A stretch of DNA of 64,000 nucleotides. It comes from Bacillus tequilensis KCTC 13622 (GTDB lineage Bacteria; Bacillota; Bacilli; Bacillales; Bacillaceae). Numbering within the stretch: the stretch's first letter is position 1; each line of letters begins with the position of its first letter. Below are positions 24,763 through 35,301 of the stretch, piece after piece. The notes beneath the pieces are model-generated. The model worked only from the letters and a program-made list of their open reading frames with translations, searched no databases and was not told the DNA's origin. The stretch spans positions 496,001 through 560,000 of the forward strand of contig NZ_AYTO01000041.1 in assembly GCF_000507145.1 (NCBI RefSeq). Reading direction: 5' to 3'. Both the position numbers and the translations under genes were made by a program.

Positions 24763-26844
24763 TTATACTGTAGGATAGTTAAGTCCTCCAAGTTCTTGGA
24801 CGTCTATATAGTTGTATAGCTCGTTAAAATCGGATACACCTCTTCTATCATCACCGCTATAATTGCAATAACAATAGATCTCTATATAGTCACCTTTGTT
24901 CATAGGAACGGTTACATTACCATTTAATCCAAGGTACATTTCATTTTGCTTATCAACAAAGTCCCCTCTCTTATGGTCAATTGGTTTATACAATGATCCA
25001 TTTAGATAGAGTTTCAGATGAAAATTGATGTAAGCCGGTGTATTTATCATATACAGCCCAACTCCTACTAAAAACATTCCATCATTAGGGGCAACGAATC
25101 TACTATTTTTTGTATCAAAAGCATTGTGACTATCTTTTATTTTGCGTTCAAACTGAATTTTTGTATGGTTAGCTTTATTTAAATATTGTATGCTGTTGGC
25201 CCGAATATTGGCATGTGCAAATCCAGAAATTTTATGCCAAGCCGTCCAGCCTGAACCACTCCACCAGTGGCGTAACCATGTACCAGTACTATCAAAATAA
25301 CTGCCAGATTCGTTTCCTCCACCATAAAAATATTGAGTAAACCTATAATCATGATATTTCTCATTTTTCACAATTCCATAACCAAGTGGATAACCCGTCT
25401 TATTTCCTTGACCAACATCCATTAGTGTTAGCCCTTGGGGATATTCATTACCTCCAGTTCTTGCGTCTTGAATTGCACTAGAGCCTGTAAGTACAGTTAA
25501 CTTTTGATTTGTATAATTTGTGTCAACATAGTTTTTTGCATCAGCCAGCGCTTTATCTGCTATGGTTTGAGCACTTGCCTCAGTCTCGATCTTATTCCAA
25601 CCTTTAAACACGCCGTCTGTATGGATCGTTGCCGTCCAAAAAGTTCCGTCATAACTTCTAGAGGCCAAAATTGTTTTTCGCCCGCTACTCCCTGTTTCGA
25701 TTACATCATAGTTATACCATGATCCATCTCCTGAAACAGGATTGTTTATTATGACATTCCCTAATGCATAATAAAAGCCAGATGGCAGCGTTAATAAGTC
25801 AGTCCCATCTGGGATTTTAGTCCGGCAGCCTTGAGTATCAGTTAATTTATATAGTTGTGCATTATTCCATTTGTCTTTATCGGATTGTGTTACATGGATA
25901 TCTGTTTTATTGGCATGTCCATCTATCTTTGACTGCGCCTCCGTTGTAGACTCAATTTGATACCAATTGATCGCACTATCGTTAGCGTTATAGAAAAACC
26001 ACCAAGCGTTACCTCTCACATCCACAGCATATCCAATGCCTATTCCTAGCTGACCGACCAATTGCATACCTCGAAGACTTGCGTTTGACGGATTATCTGT
26101 GACCGCGTTTGTTCCATAGAAAGTAACAGTCCCAACATCTTTGAGCGAATCATAAAAAGATCCAGATGACAGGTTAATTTTTTGTGTCCCGTTATCGGCA
26201 GTTACTTTAAATAACTGTCCCGAATTCCATTTATCTTTATCGCTTTTATTTACATGTATTTCAGTTTTTTCTTCATGGCTCCTCACCTTAAATCGAGCGC
26301 CTTCTGAAGTTTCTAATTGAACCCAATCAGTCCAGCCGGAAGCATTCAGGGTTTTTCGCCATGTACCTCCTTCATAATCCATTGCCAAAGCTTCTCCATA
26401 AGATTTGCAGCCAATATACAATCCTCTAGTGGCAAACGGTGGGGTATTGATTCCCGTCTTATCAGTATAAAAGAAAAAGGTTTGATCCAATTCTTCCACA
26501 ATCTTGTGAAAATCCAGACCGTTTTGGATGCTTGCTAGATATTTTCCTTTTTCATCAGTTAACTTAGTTAATTGTGCGTTGTTCCACTTTGTTCTCTCAC
26601 TGGATGAAATGTGTATGGTTTCATCTGAAATATGCTTGTCAAAATCCTTCTTCGCCGCCTGCTGCACGTTATCCACGTTCCCCAGCCCGATTTGCGCCTT
26701 TGTTGTGTTGTGGGGGTTGTTCATGTCGTTTTTGTGGGCAGCCAGGTCTGTGTGGGCGTCTTTTATTCCTTTTTCCCAGCGGTTGACGTCGTCTTCGTTG
26801 ATCGGATCGTCCGGGAGCCAGTCTGTTTTTTCATCGTATGCCAT
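24763..26844 (-). CDS. xkdV: PBSX tail fibre XkdV
   Basis: 693-residue receptor-binding fibre. The N-terminal collar-attachment segment (about 1-65) is followed by three related modules, each opening with IHxSxSxxxKWNxxQLxKLT (near residues 80, 210 and 315) and carrying Trp-rich pyocin-knob-like sequence. A C-terminal domain (about 555-690: FVAPNDGMFLVGVGLYM, VPMNKGDYIEIYC) looks like a C1q/TNF-type trimeric head. The middle and 3' part are more AT-rich than neighbouring genes, a sign of module exchange. It probably sets which strains PBSX kills. Confidence 0.9.
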   Translation of the reverse strand: MAYDEKTDWLPDDPINEDDVNRWEKGIKDAHTDLAAHKNDMNNPHNTTKAQIGLGNVDNVQQAAKKDFDKHISDETIHISSSERTKWNNAQLTKLTDEKGKYLASIQNGLDFHKIVEELDQTFFFYTDKTGINTPPFATRGLYIGCKSYGEALAMDYEGGTWRKTLNASGWTDWVQLETSEGARFKVRSHEEKTEIHVNKSDKDKWNSGQLFKVTADNGTQKINLSSGSFYDSLKDVGTVTFYGTNAVTDNPSNASLRGMQLVGQLGIGIGYAVDVRGNAWWFFYNANDSAINWYQIESTTEAQSKIDGHANKTDIHVTQSDKDKWNNAQLYKLTDTQGCRTKIPDGTDLLTLPSGFYYALGNVIINNPVSGDGSWYNYDVIETGSSGRKTILASRSYDGTFWTATIHTDGVFKGWNKIETEASAQTIADKALADAKNYVDTNYTNQKLTVLTGSSAIQDARTGGNEYPQGLTLMDVGQGNKTGYPLGYGIVKNEKYHDYRFTQYFYGGGNESGSYFDSTGTWLRHWWSGSGWTAWHKISGFAHANIRANSIQYLNKANHTKIQFERKIKDSHNAFDTKNSRFVAPNDGMFLVGVGLYMINTPAYINFHLKLYLNGSLYKPIDHKRGDFVDKQNEMYLGLNGNVTVPMNKGDYIEIYCYCNYSGDDRRGVSDFNELYNYIDVQELGGLNYPTV

Positions 26845-26846
26845 GT

Positions 26847-27119
26847 TTACACCACCTCAAAAGTAAATCTGAAATCGAGTGTTCGGTTTTCGCTGACGTC
26901 CAGGTCTGTTTTTCTTTCTGTAATGATGTTGCCCAGCTCGTCAAAAATTTGGACCGTTTCGATATGCTTAATGTCTTCTTCGCGTTTTGTCAGAACGGTG
27001 ACTGTCGCTCCGTCAATGGCGAGTGCTGTTATTTCTGTTTTTTGTCCGTTAAGCAGCACGTGATCAATTCTGCTTTTCAGATCTGCCGCTGTACGTTCTC
27101 TGTATATGGTTGAAATCAA
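26847..27119 (-). CDS. PBSX baseplate/fibre-associated protein, 90 aa
   Basis: 90 residues ([25 protein letters not shown]...), between xkdU and xkdV. The start overlaps the xkdU stop by four bases. The short alpha/beta sequence shows no motif I recognise. Its position suggests a connector between baseplate and fibre. Confidence 0.8.
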   Translation of the reverse strand: MISTIYRERTAADLKSRIDHVLLNGQKTEITALAIDGATVTVLTKREEDIKHIETVQIFDELGNIITERKTDLDVSENRTLDFRFTFEVV

Positions 27120-27694
27120 GTTAAAACCACCTCATTGTTGTTAAGGGTGACCGAATAACCGACTTTCAGCTCACTGGCTGTTCGGTATCTGCGGTGATTC
27201 AGGATGACTGTGTCTTTGATTTGAAGCGTCTCATTCAATCCGCCTCTGAGCGTATACGCCAAATGAGCGGGCTTCATGTTTTCTATCGTTTCGATCAGCT
27301 CATTCATGTGCTGAAGGTCATCAACATTGATATCGACGTTAAATCTGTATTCGCCGGGAAGCAGACGGACCTGCGCAGACGGATTTATCAAAAAGCGGTT
27401 CACCGCCTGCTCAATGGCCTTGTAAGTAATTGGCGGGATGTTCGACATTTTTGAAATAAGCCGCAATCTTCTGATCTCGTCGTTGTCGCCTGATTCCCGC
27501 GGGACATTTAAAATCTTTTCCCAGCGGCTGAGCCCCCATGTCGCCGTCGGCACAAATAATTGATCGGTCAGATCAAATATGCTGTTATTCTGTTTGTCAA
27601 ACTCAGGTGCCTCCGCTTTCAGCAGCTCGGCCATTTCTTTAAGGCTGGTGAGAAATGGCGGCAGGTACGCTGTCATGTCATCTTGTTTGCTCAA
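27116..27694 (-). CDS. xkdU: PBSX baseplate protein XkdU (gpI-like)
   Basis: 192 residues of the DUF2313/YmfQ (phage P2 gpI-like) family, a wedge protein that follows the gpJ-like protein in contractile tails. [20 protein letters not shown] and the [10 protein letters not shown] segment are typical. It overlaps xkdT by 17 bp. Confidence 0.88.
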   Translation of the reverse strand: MSKQDDMTAYLPPFLTSLKEMAELLKAEAPEFDKQNNSIFDLTDQLFVPTATWGLSRWEKILNVPRESGDNDEIRRLRLISKMSNIPPITYKAIEQAVNRFLINPSAQVRLLPGEYRFNVDINVDDLQHMNELIETIENMKPAHLAYTLRGGLNETLQIKDTVILNHRRYRTASELKVGYSVTLNNNEVVLT

Positions 27695-28733
27695 TGATCT
27701 TCACCTGCCCAAGCTTAGGAATTTCCACGTCGCTCAGCACGAGATTTTCAGACGTGCCATTGATTTGAATATTGGCGTAGTCACTGACTGACGGTGAATT
27801 ATAAACAATATTGTTGATTTGCGATAGACGGATGACGTTATCTACAAACGCCATTTTCTTAAAAAGATTTAAAACGCCTTCTTCAATTTCCGCCTTGACT
27901 TCATCAATCGAGTGATTGATCTCAGGCAGCACTTCGGCAGAAATCTCAACTTCCTTCCAGACCGCGCTTTCCACTGTGACAACGGCTCCAATTGGCGCCT
28001 GCCCCTCACCCTGTCCCGGTTCAGGATCGATATAATCCTTCACTTTTTGAATTAAGATATCGGAAGCTGGCTCGAGCTTGGCATTCGTGACGACAATTTT
28101 GACCGTGCCGTCCCCGTTCCAAAGCGGGAAAATTTTCGCCTTCCCAATACCGTCCACTTCTTCAGCCCACTCTTTATAATGCATTTTATTGGCACTGACA
28201 GCCTCACGCCGAACCCTTGTAAAATACCGCTCTCTTAAGCTGTCGTCTCCTTCTTCCTCGCGGCCCGGAATGAGGATTTCCTTGACAATGGCTGTTTCTA
28301 ATCCGGGAATGGTATCCAGTGACAGTAAATTGCGTCCGGTCAGGTTGGCGTTTCCTGCTTCACCAGGTGTTTCACAGACGAGCGTCCCATCTGCTGTATA
28401 TTGAAAATAAAGATTATCCACATAGAAGCGGGAGCCGGCCGGAATGGTCACACCAGACGTAAACTCTCCCGCTCTGACCGCCTTTGTCGCGGCTGTCCGT
28501 TCAATCCCAGCTTCCGCTGCGCGCCGGTCTAAAAACTCCCCTTGCGCGGTATCGGAGAAGACGAGCTCTAGCACAGTATCCAGCCATATATATGACTTCG
28601 CAAGCTCGGCCGCCGCCGGGGCTAACGCATTATAAATGACACTGCCTTCTCTTGTGTCAATATCTGCGGAGATGCTGTTCAGCATACGCTCCATAATCTC
28701 CTCAAAGGTCTGATCCTCAAACATCTTCGCCAA
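27678..28733 (-). CDS. xkdT: PBSX baseplate J-like protein XkdT
   Basis: 351 residues, Baseplate_J family (P2 gpJ). Visible features are the N-terminal [29 protein letters not shown] and the central [24 protein letters not shown]. It forms the outer wedge that links the central hub to the fibres. It overlaps both xkdS and xkdU by 17 bp. Confidence 0.92.
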   Translation of the reverse strand: MAKMFEDQTFEEIMERMLNSISADIDTREGSVIYNALAPAAAELAKSYIWLDTVLELVFSDTAQGEFLDRRAAEAGIERTAATKAVRAGEFTSGVTIPAGSRFYVDNLYFQYTADGTLVCETPGEAGNANLTGRNLLSLDTIPGLETAIVKEILIPGREEEGDDSLRERYFTRVRREAVSANKMHYKEWAEEVDGIGKAKIFPLWNGDGTVKIVVTNAKLEPASDILIQKVKDYIDPEPGQGEGQAPIGAVVTVESAVWKEVEISAEVLPEINHSIDEVKAEIEEGVLNLFKKMAFVDNVIRLSQINNIVYNSPSVSDYANIQINGTSENLVLSDVEIPKLGQVKIIEQTR

Positions 28734-29142
28734 TCACCTCCTCAATCTCAAGCGTCCCTTCATCTGTCTCCACCACGAAGGAAACATGAAACACATCGCC
28801 TTGTTTTTCAATCTCAAAATCTGTTACAGCAGATATCCGGTCGTCATAAACGAGCGCTTCCTCTATCAGCCTCGGAATCTCCATTTTTTTATAAGCATCA
28901 GTCGTCTCATGATCTGTCAGCACGTCCTGAAGTTCATTGCCGACATTATGGCTGTATACGGAATACGCATAGCGCTCTGTCTGTAAGGCGATATACACAA
29001 ACTGTCTGATCGCTTCAAGACCGGTAATCAGCTCATTTGTAATTCTTCCGTTTTCAAAATCGATTTTGTACGTTTGCGAGGTTTCAATGACTTCACTGTC
29101 ATCTTCAAAATCCTCAAACTCAACTTCCGGTGTCAGGGCCAT
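28717..29142 (-). CDS. xkdS: PBSX baseplate protein XkdS (gp25-like)
   Basis: 141 residues of the DUF2634 family, comparable in position to the T4 gp25/P2 gpW wedge component that primes sheath assembly. Motifs include [10 protein letters not shown] and [18 protein letters not shown] 29142 (MALTPEV) has AAGGAG at good spacing; a GTG at 29151 is the longer option. Confidence 0.87.
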   Translation of the reverse strand: MALTPEVEFEDFEDDSEVIETSQTYKIDFENGRITNELITGLEAIRQFVYIALQTERYAYSVYSHNVGNELQDVLTDHETTDAYKKMEIPRLIEEALVYDDRISAVTDFEIEKQGDVFHVSFVVETDEGTLEIEEVIGEDV

Positions 29143-29174
29143 GATGCCCACTCCTTTATAACAAACTAAATAAA

Positions 29175-29199
29175 AAACCCCTTCTAGCTGAAGCGGTTT
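29175..29199 (-). terminator. Terminator-like hairpin between xkdR and xkdS
   Basis: On the minus strand, AAACCGCTTC pairs with GAAGGGGTTT (one mismatch) around AGCTA and is followed by TTTATTT. It lies directly after the xkdR stop codon, inside the late operon. Confidence 0.6.
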
Positions 29200-29201
29200 G
29201 T

Positions 29202-29468
29202 CTATACTTTATCTAAAATAAAAAACGATTGCCCGCCAGTCAGAGCAGCTGTCATAACACGGTCTCCCGGCTCGAGTGCATCGTCTCCTCCGGACTGCAT
29301 CCGTTTTGGGATGATGAGGGCGTCAGCCGGTATGATCAGTTTGCTGTTTTCATTTAACTTGATCTCAACAGGAGAAACCGAAACCACCTCAGCTGGGAGC
29401 AGCTCCACCGGAGACTCAGCGCCAACTGCGCCGACTGCCAAGTGTTTAATAGCCTCACTTAACCTCAT
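29202..29468 (-). CDS. xkdR: PBSX protein XkdR
   Basis: 88-residue DUF2577 protein, part of the baseplate gene block. An OB-like beta-rich pattern ([22 protein letters not shown] and [21 protein letters not shown]) fits small spike or hub proteins. The ATG overlaps the xkdQ stop. A hairpin follows. Confidence 0.85.
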   Translation of the reverse strand: MRLSEAIKHLAVGAVGAESPVELLPAEVVSVSPVEIKLNENSKLIIPADALIIPKRMQSGGDDALEPGDRVMTAALTGGQSFFILDKV

Positions 29469-30448
29469 CAGGACGCTCCTTCCGGCATCGCATTCTTTTC
29501 GACAACATCAATGGTCATCGTATGTTTCGTTCCTTTAAATTCGTGCCGGTCTGTATCTACCCAATAGGTTTTTTTGATTCCCGCTTCCGGAATGGATATA
29601 TAGACAGGCAGTCCGCTCTGCACTTCCGGAATGCCGACCGCCTGAATATTTTTCAGTTCTTTCTTCACGCCCTTTTTTTCAGCAAGACGCACATCTGCCC
29701 GCCGCTGAAGCTGTGCTTGGTTGATGTCATCTGTGACCGTTTCCGTATATTGAAGCACACCGTATTTATTTAAGCCTGAACTGTCTTTGGCAGACGCTTT
29801 ATACGTCTTATTGTCCTTCTGCCGGCGGAGCACCACCCGTGTTGCAGTGTCATTTATAGAAGTGCTGTATTGGTAGCCCGTAATATTGACGCCGGTTTCG
29901 AGCACCCATACTTCTGACGGATCTGGCCACGCGCGCAAACCGAGCTTTCCTTTTTCCGAATACAGCTGGTAATGCCGTCCTGTCTGGCTTTTCGTCTGTT
30001 TCAGCGCTTTTAAGATGATGTCATACAGGCTCGTATCATTTTTAATGACAAGGCTTTTGATTGTATGGCCTGTGTTCGCAATCGAGGCAGTCGGTATTTG
30101 AAAATCATTGGCGATTCTTCTGATCATCTGGTCAGCCCGCTGATTGGAAAAGACGTACACACCCTGGTTTTTGACCAGATACTGAAGCATATCGTATGCG
30201 CTGAAAGCAAGCGTATGCTCATCCGGGGTTCTCGCAAAAACAATGCCCCGAAAAAGCTCTTTTCCCTTCCATTTAAACAAGACCGTATCTCCTTCTGAGA
30301 CGCTGTAATATGTCTGGTTACCCTGTTTGATGACAATGGTCGCTTCAATGGAGCGCGGCGCCTGATAACGATGTCCTTCCAGTGATACGCTTTCAGCTAC
30401 CAGCTCAAGCCACTCTGTGTCTTTAATAACGAACAGTTCTATCATCAT
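29468..30448 (-). CDS. xkdQ: PBSX baseplate hub protein XkdQ (gpD-like)
   Basis: 326 residues, corresponding in position and fold family (YqbQ/XkdQ) to the tail hub protein gpD/gp27. Beta-rich N-terminal half, TYSVSEGDTVLFKWKGKELFRG, and a C-terminal domain ending in HTMTIDVVEKN. It lies 12 bp after xkdP. Confidence 0.88.
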   Translation of the reverse strand: MMIELFVIKDTEWLELVAESVSLEGHRYQAPRSIEATIVIKQGNQTYYSVSEGDTVLFKWKGKELFRGIVFARTPDEHTLAFSAYDMLQYLVKNQGVYVFSNQRADQMIRRIANDFQIPTASIANTGHTIKSLVIKNDTSLYDIILKALKQTKSQTGRHYQLYSEKGKLGLRAWPDPSEVWVLETGVNITGYQYSTSINDTATRVVLRRQKDNKTYKASAKDSSGLNKYGVLQYTETVTDDINQAQLQRRADVRLAEKKGVKKELKNIQAVGIPEVQSGLPVYISIPEAGIKKTYWVDTDRHEFKGTKHTMTIDVVEKNAMPEGAS

Positions 30449-30460
30449 ACTTCACCTGTT

Positions 30461-31120
30461 TCATTGCGGTATCTTTAATTTTTGGCCGGGGAAAATCCAG
30501 TGGCCCGGCTGCCTGATGTTTCGTTTGCTTCGTTTGATCATTGCTGTTTTATTGGCGTTCCAAATTTTGTGCCATTGCGTGCTGTTCCCATAAAATCTGC
30601 CGGCAATGTCCCACAGCGTGTCTCCCTTTTTCACTGTATAGGTTTTCGGAGAAGCCTTCGACGGGCGTTTTGCCTTTGTTTTTTTCTTCTGCTTGATTTT
30701 CCGTGGGGAAGCGGTTTTGTATTCTTTTAATTGAATATCAAACGAGCGATCGCCGATATCCTGCTGGCCTTCGCTATAGGAAAAACCTTCAATGCTGCAT
30801 GTTACATTCACTTTAGTTCCCGTAATCAAAAACTGAACCGGTTTTTTGGCCTTCATCCATTTTTCAATTTTTGTTATCGCATTTTCCGGGGATGGGAAGT
30901 TTTGATATTCAGCTATCGGGCTGTATTTCTTCGGAAAAAACGAAGAGAACGAAATTTCTTTTGCTCCCTGTTCGTCAATAAATGTAAGGTCACCAAACTT
31001 GGCTACTTTAACCGTTTCATTCTGAACCGTATTTGAAATATTTAACTGGTCGGGAAGAACGGGGAGCCGCAGTTTGTCCTTCCCTTGTGAAATCCAAAAT
31101 TCATATACGGATTTAGTCAA
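30461..31120 (-). CDS. xkdP: PBSX LysM baseplate protein XkdP
   Basis: 219 residues from a TTG start. The N-terminal tail-hub-like beta domain ([13 protein letters not shown]) and a basic linker are followed by a C-terminal LysM ([19 protein letters not shown], with WKIWNANK). This resembles contractile-tail LysM adaptors that bind the tube end. I chose TTG 31120 because GGGAG lies nine bases upstream and the codon overlaps the xkdO stop region (TTGACTAA); the longer ATG 31144 would overlap xkdO by 32 bp. Confidence 0.85.
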   Translation of the reverse strand: MTKSVYEFWISQGKDKLRLPVLPDQLNISNTVQNETVKVAKFGDLTFIDEQGAKEISFSSFFPKKYSPIAEYQNFPSPENAITKIEKWMKAKKPVQFLITGTKVNVTCSIEGFSYSEGQQDIGDRSFDIQLKEYKTASPRKIKQKKKTKAKRPSKASPKTYTVKKGDTLWDIAGRFYGNSTQWHKIWNANKTAMIKRSKRNIRQPGHWIFPGQKLKIPQ

Positions 31121-34100
31121 ATGCAACGACTCCCTTCGTTCCAATATTGATATCCTTTTGCAGCTCGTCTATGAGCGCCTGTTTGATTTTCGCCGCTAGG
31201 CTTTCAGCATCTTGTCCATTATGGAAGTGCTGGTCACCGTTAAATTGAATATAAATCTCTTTTGATCCGGAAACCGCTGCCGCCGGCCGGCTAGCTGAAG
31301 TAACAGCTGAAACTTGCCCTGATGAAAGCTCAGATTGCTGGGATTGAGATGGATCTGTCACTTCCATACCAAGAGCCTGTGCCGCTCTCTGAAGGAGGTA
31401 GCGGCCGCGTATGCCCCGCTCTTCCGGAATGATCCATTCTCGCTTGTTTCCTTCACCGACACGGGCGATTTGTTCTTTTGTGATCAGCCCGCCGTTGGCA
31501 TAACCGACATAGGGACCGCCACGTTTAAGACTTTTAATACCAGGTACATTATCAATTGATCCGTATCTGCTTTTGATATAGCCGATTGCGGCAGCAGCGT
31601 TATGAATCGGATTTCGAATGTTACCCATGCCCGGTGCTTTATGAGCATTAAATGTGGTCGGAACGGTCTGCATGAGTCCTTGTGATGGGTTTCCCGCCTT
31701 CGCGTTGCTATCCCACAGGTTAATAGAGTTAGGGTTGCCCCCTGATTCATACTGTGCAATCGTCATTAATCCCGAGAGCCAGCTCAATGGTGTCTTTGTG
31801 GCCATCATTGCAGCCATAAGCCACTGTTTCACATTTCCGCCTACTGCACCCATTCCTGAATAAGCAGCTGCCAGTGATCCAGCTTGTTTTTCAGCATATT
31901 TTTTCACATCGACAGAATCTAGACCTTTTACAACACCCACAGAGGCAAAACGCCCCAAGCTCATCATGACACGGGAAGGTGAATGGATATCTAATTCCTC
32001 ACGGAAAGCCTGTTCCACTCGCTTCGCCATATCCTTTGCAGCTTGTTTCACTTCATTGGATTTAGAATTCATGCCTGTCACAAAGTTTCCAACCAAGCCG
32101 GACCCCCAGCTATTGGATGTGTCTTTTGAACGCAGGAACGGTTTGTCAACATGTGAGCTTACATACTGCGCGGTCCCTGTTTGGGTTGAGTTTTGCCCTT
32201 GCGCAAAGCCTTTGACCGTCCCTGTGCCCCATGATGATGATTTGTTCACAGTCGCTTGGAATGGTGTTTTGACCTTAGATTGCAAAAAGCCGTCCGTTCC
32301 GGTTGCAGTGCCGTTTTGCCCCTTAGTATAGCCGCTCACCATTTGTTTTCCGTAGTTTGGTGAAGCAGAAATCATTTGTGTAAATGGCGTATTGATGTTT
32401 TTCTTTTTCCAGTCTTCCATTTTGACCGGCTGATTGCTGATGCCTTTATCAAAGCCTTCTGAAAATTGCTGTCCGAGTGTGGACGCTTGGCCTGTAAGGT
32501 TTGCAGTGTCCATTGACGGAGAGGCTGATCCTGATAACGGGCTGGCAGCAGCTGCTCCTCCTGAAACCGATACCGGACTTGCAGCTGAAGATGAAGCGGC
32601 TCCCATGTCGTCTACGACTTGCATACCGAGCTTAGACGCTGCTTGTGAAAGAAGCATTTTGCCTCGACCTCGGTTGTTATCAACCGGGATAACGAATTCC
32701 TTGCCGGCTTCACCGATCCACGAGATAGTCGGTTTGGTGATATAGCCGCCTGTGGCGTTCTGATTCAGCGCTTGTTGAAAAACAGTCATATTATTATTTG
32801 ATGGAGACTGAGCAAAAATGTTATTAGTAGTAGTTTTAGAACTAGTTTTCTTCTCTTTCGAATCCTTTTTGCTTGGTTTTTTCTTGAGGTGAGTAACTTC
32901 CTCTCCCCTGTGTATTACTTTTGCAACGAAACCTCCAACTGCATCTTTTATATCGAATAGCCATGAAAATTTCTCAGCAATTGCCTCTGATACTTTAACC
33001 AATGGATCTTTCACATGTTCATTAAACCAAGTTTCAATTCCATCCCATGCATCCTCAAAAAATTTCCTTGCATCATCAAATTTTTCTTTTATCGAAGTTT
33101 TAATATCATCTACTTTTTTGACTATCGGGTTCCATACATTATCATAAAACCAATTTGACACGCTTGACCAAACATCAGAAATAGTAGTCCATGCATCGTT
33201 AATCTTACTCCAAATCCATGTTGCCGCATTTGATACTGCTTCACTCACAGGGTTCCATACATTGTCCATGAACCACGTAGAAACAGTAGACCATATTCCA
33301 GAAATAAAAGTCCAAGCGTTACATAATCCTGTCCATATCGTTGTAGCCACAGTAGTAACCGCTCCGCTTATTGGATCCCACACGTTATCCTTAAACCATG
33401 GGTAGACAACATTCCATACTGCCACTATGCCATCCCAAGCATAAGCAAACAGACCTACTATAAAATTAATTACGGGTACAGCTACATTATAAATAGGCGT
33501 AAACACATACTGGTCAAACCAAGTTGAAACTTTACTCCATGTATCTTCAATCCAAGTTATTGCCCCATTGGCTGTATCAGAGATTGAATCCCATTTTCCA
33601 CTCCACCACTCTTTGTTAAAAAGTGATTTGCTTATATTCTCCTTTAACTTAGACGTATCAAACATCTTACCAATGTTCTTACCTGCTTCTTCTCCGCCGA
33701 TAGCGCCTACTAAACCGCCGCCGATTCCACCGATAGCGCCTCCAATTGCTGTCCCTTCCGGACCAACGAAGGATCCAATTGTCGCACCTGCTTCTGCTCC
33801 GGCAGTTGCACCTGCTTCGGCGCCGACAATGCGTCCTCCGATTGAACCAACCTTTTCGCCAGCATTATCTTTATTGATTCCAGCTAAATCGAACATCGCT
33901 AAAGCAGATCCTACGTATGGAACAGCCTTTCCCATGCCTCTGAACGCTTTTCCTAGTTTGGATGAATCCTTTCCTAGCGATTTTAATCCTCCAAGCCAGT
34001 TCTTTACCTTCGAACCTGAAGTCCGAGGGGCACTTTCACCAGATGTGCCGCCCTGGCGTCTTCTTATCACTTCTCCAGGAACCTTCAGCGTTCTGTTTGG

Positions 34101-35117
34101 AGCCTTTGTCGGGCTTTTCTTTTTTCTATACGTTTTTTTCTTTTTAGTGCCCGGACTGATACCTCCGTCTTCACAGCAGCCGCAACAACAATTTCCGCCT
34201 GTATTACGATTAAGGACTTTTTTATCTTTTTCAGAATCCTCGCCTGAATCTTTCTTTTTTTGAGGGCCTAGAATTTTATCAATGATCTTATCGAACACAT
34301 CATTTTTCAGCTTTTCTAATAATCTCTCTTTGAAACGATCTAAAAAAGCTTTTCCGATTTCGTTGAGTGTATCCTTAATCCAAGGCCAAGCGGATTTGGT
34401 CCACCAATCCTTTAGCCAACCTTTTATTTTTCCGACCCATCCAGGTTTTTGATCTGAGCTTTTATCAGACCCTTTATCCGAGGATTTGTCTGATTCTTTC
34501 TTAGATGTCTCTTTGTTAATCGGGCTTTCTTTTTTATTGATTTTGTCTGATACTTTTGACTTAACAACAATCTTTACAGAATACGTTTTTTCAAATTTCC
34601 TCAAAAGTGCTGTTAATCGATTAACGGTTTTGGTGATTTCATCGATGACTTTTAATTTAACAGTATAACCGTTTTTTAAATTTTTCTTGATATAACCAAT
34701 CATTTTTTTAACTGTTGACGTAACCTTGTCATCTGGAACCAAAAGAAATGATAGCTTTTGATTAGATAGCATCTTCTTTATTTTTTTATATGCAGTTCTT
34801 GTCCTGTCTACCAAAGATACAGTCAGCTTGGTTTCTTTCGGCAGGCGTTTTAGTTTTTGTTCAATCGCTTCCAGCTTTGCAGTTGCTTGATCATCAAGTA
34901 CAACTTTGATTTCTAGTGATTTCGCGAATTTTAAAATGATGTAGTCATTTATTTTTCTCAGCCGGTAAAATGCCTGATCTTCTGCTCTGATACTGATTTT
35001 GATTTGCCGATTAATGGTTTTGACTTTTTTTTCGACCTCTTGGAATCCTTTATGTATCCGTTTTAGTTTTTTAGATACCTTGTCTTCGAGATCAAAACGA
35101 GCTGTTAATTTTGCGAT
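31113..35117 (-). CDS. xkdO: PBSX tape measure protein XkdO, no standard start codon
   Basis: The tape measure sets tail length. From the site where a start is expected the frame encodes about 1334 codons, close to the ~1332 known for XkdO. The ribosome site GGAGAGGAGGG is followed eight bases later by ATC (35115-35117) instead of ATG; no ATG, GTG or TTG occurs in frame until TTG 34812-34814, about 101 codons in. Order: basic helical N-terminus, Gly/Ala-rich membrane-like stretch (coded at about 33,700-33,950), four Trp-rich WFxDNVWxPI repeats (33,000-33,500), and a goose-lysozyme/SLT domain near the C-terminus ([13 protein letters not shown]...QGLMQTVP). Confidence 0.88.
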   Translation of the reverse strand: MAKLTARFDLEDKVSKKLKRIHKGFQEVEKKVKTINRQIKISIRAEDQAFYRLRKINDYIILKFAKSLEIKVVLDDQATAKLEAIEQKLKRLPKETKLTVSLVDRTRTAYKKIKKMLSNQKLSFLLVPDDKVTSTVKKMIGYIKKNLKNGYTVKLKVIDEITKTVNRLTALLRKFEKTYSVKIVVKSKVSDKINKKESPINKETSKKESDKSSDKGSDKSSDQKPGWVGKIKGWLKDWWTKSAWPWIKDTLNEIGKAFLDRFKERLLEKLKNDVFDKIIDKILGPQKKKDSGEDSEKDKKVLNRNTGGNCCCGCCEDGGISPGTKKKKTYRKKKSPTKAPNRTLKVPGEVIRRRQGGTSGESAPRTSGSKVKNWLGGLKSLGKDSSKLGKAFRGMGKAVPYVGSALAMFDLAGINKDNAGEKVGSIGGRIVGAEAGATAGAEAGATIGSFVGPEGTAIGGAIGGIGGGLVGAIGGEEAGKNIGKMFDTSKLKENISKSLFNKEWWSGKWDSISDTANGAITWIEDTWSKVSTWFDQYVFTPIYNVAVPVINFIVGLFAYAWDGIVAVWNVVYPWFKDNVWDPISGAVTTVATTIWTGLCNAWTFISGIWSTVSTWFMDNVWNPVSEAVSNAATWIWSKINDAWTTISDVWSSVSNWFYDNVWNPIVKKVDDIKTSIKEKFDDARKFFEDAWDGIETWFNEHVKDPLVKVSEAIAEKFSWLFDIKDAVGGFVAKVIHRGEEVTHLKKKPSKKDSKEKKTSSKTTTNNIFAQSPSNNNMTVFQQALNQNATGGYITKPTISWIGEAGKEFVIPVDNNRGRGKMLLSQAASKLGMQVVDDMGAASSSAASPVSVSGGAAAASPLSGSASPSMDTANLTGQASTLGQQFSEGFDKGISNQPVKMEDWKKKNINTPFTQMISASPNYGKQMVSGYTKGQNGTATGTDGFLQSKVKTPFQATVNKSSSWGTGTVKGFAQGQNSTQTGTAQYVSSHVDKPFLRSKDTSNSWGSGLVGNFVTGMNSKSNEVKQAAKDMAKRVEQAFREELDIHSPSRVMMSLGRFASVGVVKGLDSVDVKKYAEKQAGSLAAAYSGMGAVGGNVKQWLMAAMMATKTPLSWLSGLMTIAQYESGGNPNSINLWDSNAKAGNPSQGLMQTVPTTFNAHKAPGMGNIRNPIHNAAAAIGYIKSRYGSIDNVPGIKSLKRGGPYVGYANGGLITKEQIARVGEGNKREWIIPEERGIRGRYLLQRAAQALGMEVTDPSQSQQSELSSGQVSAVTSASRPAAAVSGSKEIYIQFNGDQHFHNGQDAESLAAKIKQALIDELQKDINIGTKGVVAFD

Positions 35118-35118
35118 A

Positions 35119-35301
35119 TTAGTTCCCTCCTCTCCTTGATTCTTTTTCTAATCGTTCTAGCTTATAACCTATCAACCCAAATAAAAGAGCTTTGAAATGT
35201 TTTGGTGCTTCGTATAATTCAAGAAGCTGGGATGGCGAATAATGAAGCTCATGCATTGCATAGTACAAATACACAGCTTCCTTATCGCCATCCTTTACTA
35301 G
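35119..35301 (-). CDS. -1 frameshift extension of XkdN (tail assembly chaperone, GT-like part)
   Basis: A 60-codon frame ([20 protein letters not shown]...) begins directly at the xkdN stop codon, in the -1 frame. It has no start codon with a ribosome site of its own. It is entered from the slippery heptamer at 35301-35307, giving an XkdN fusion of about 208 residues. In long-tailed phages the tail chaperone is made as a short and a frameshifted long form (lambda gpG/gpGT), placed just before the tape measure as here. Its TAA overlaps the presumed xkdO start. Confidence 0.75.
   Translation of the reverse strand, partial: LVKDGDKEAVYLYYAMHELHYSPSQLLELYEAPKHFKALLFGLIGYKLERLEKESRRGGN

Noticed and set aside
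30461..31144. xkdP beginning at ATG 31144
   Set aside because: It would overlap xkdO by 32 bp; TTG 31120 has GGGAG upstream and overlaps only at the stop.
33568..34263. 231-codon Pro/Ala-rich plus-strand frame inside xkdO
   Set aside because: It mirrors the Gly/Ala-rich segment of XkdO on the other strand; composition artefact.
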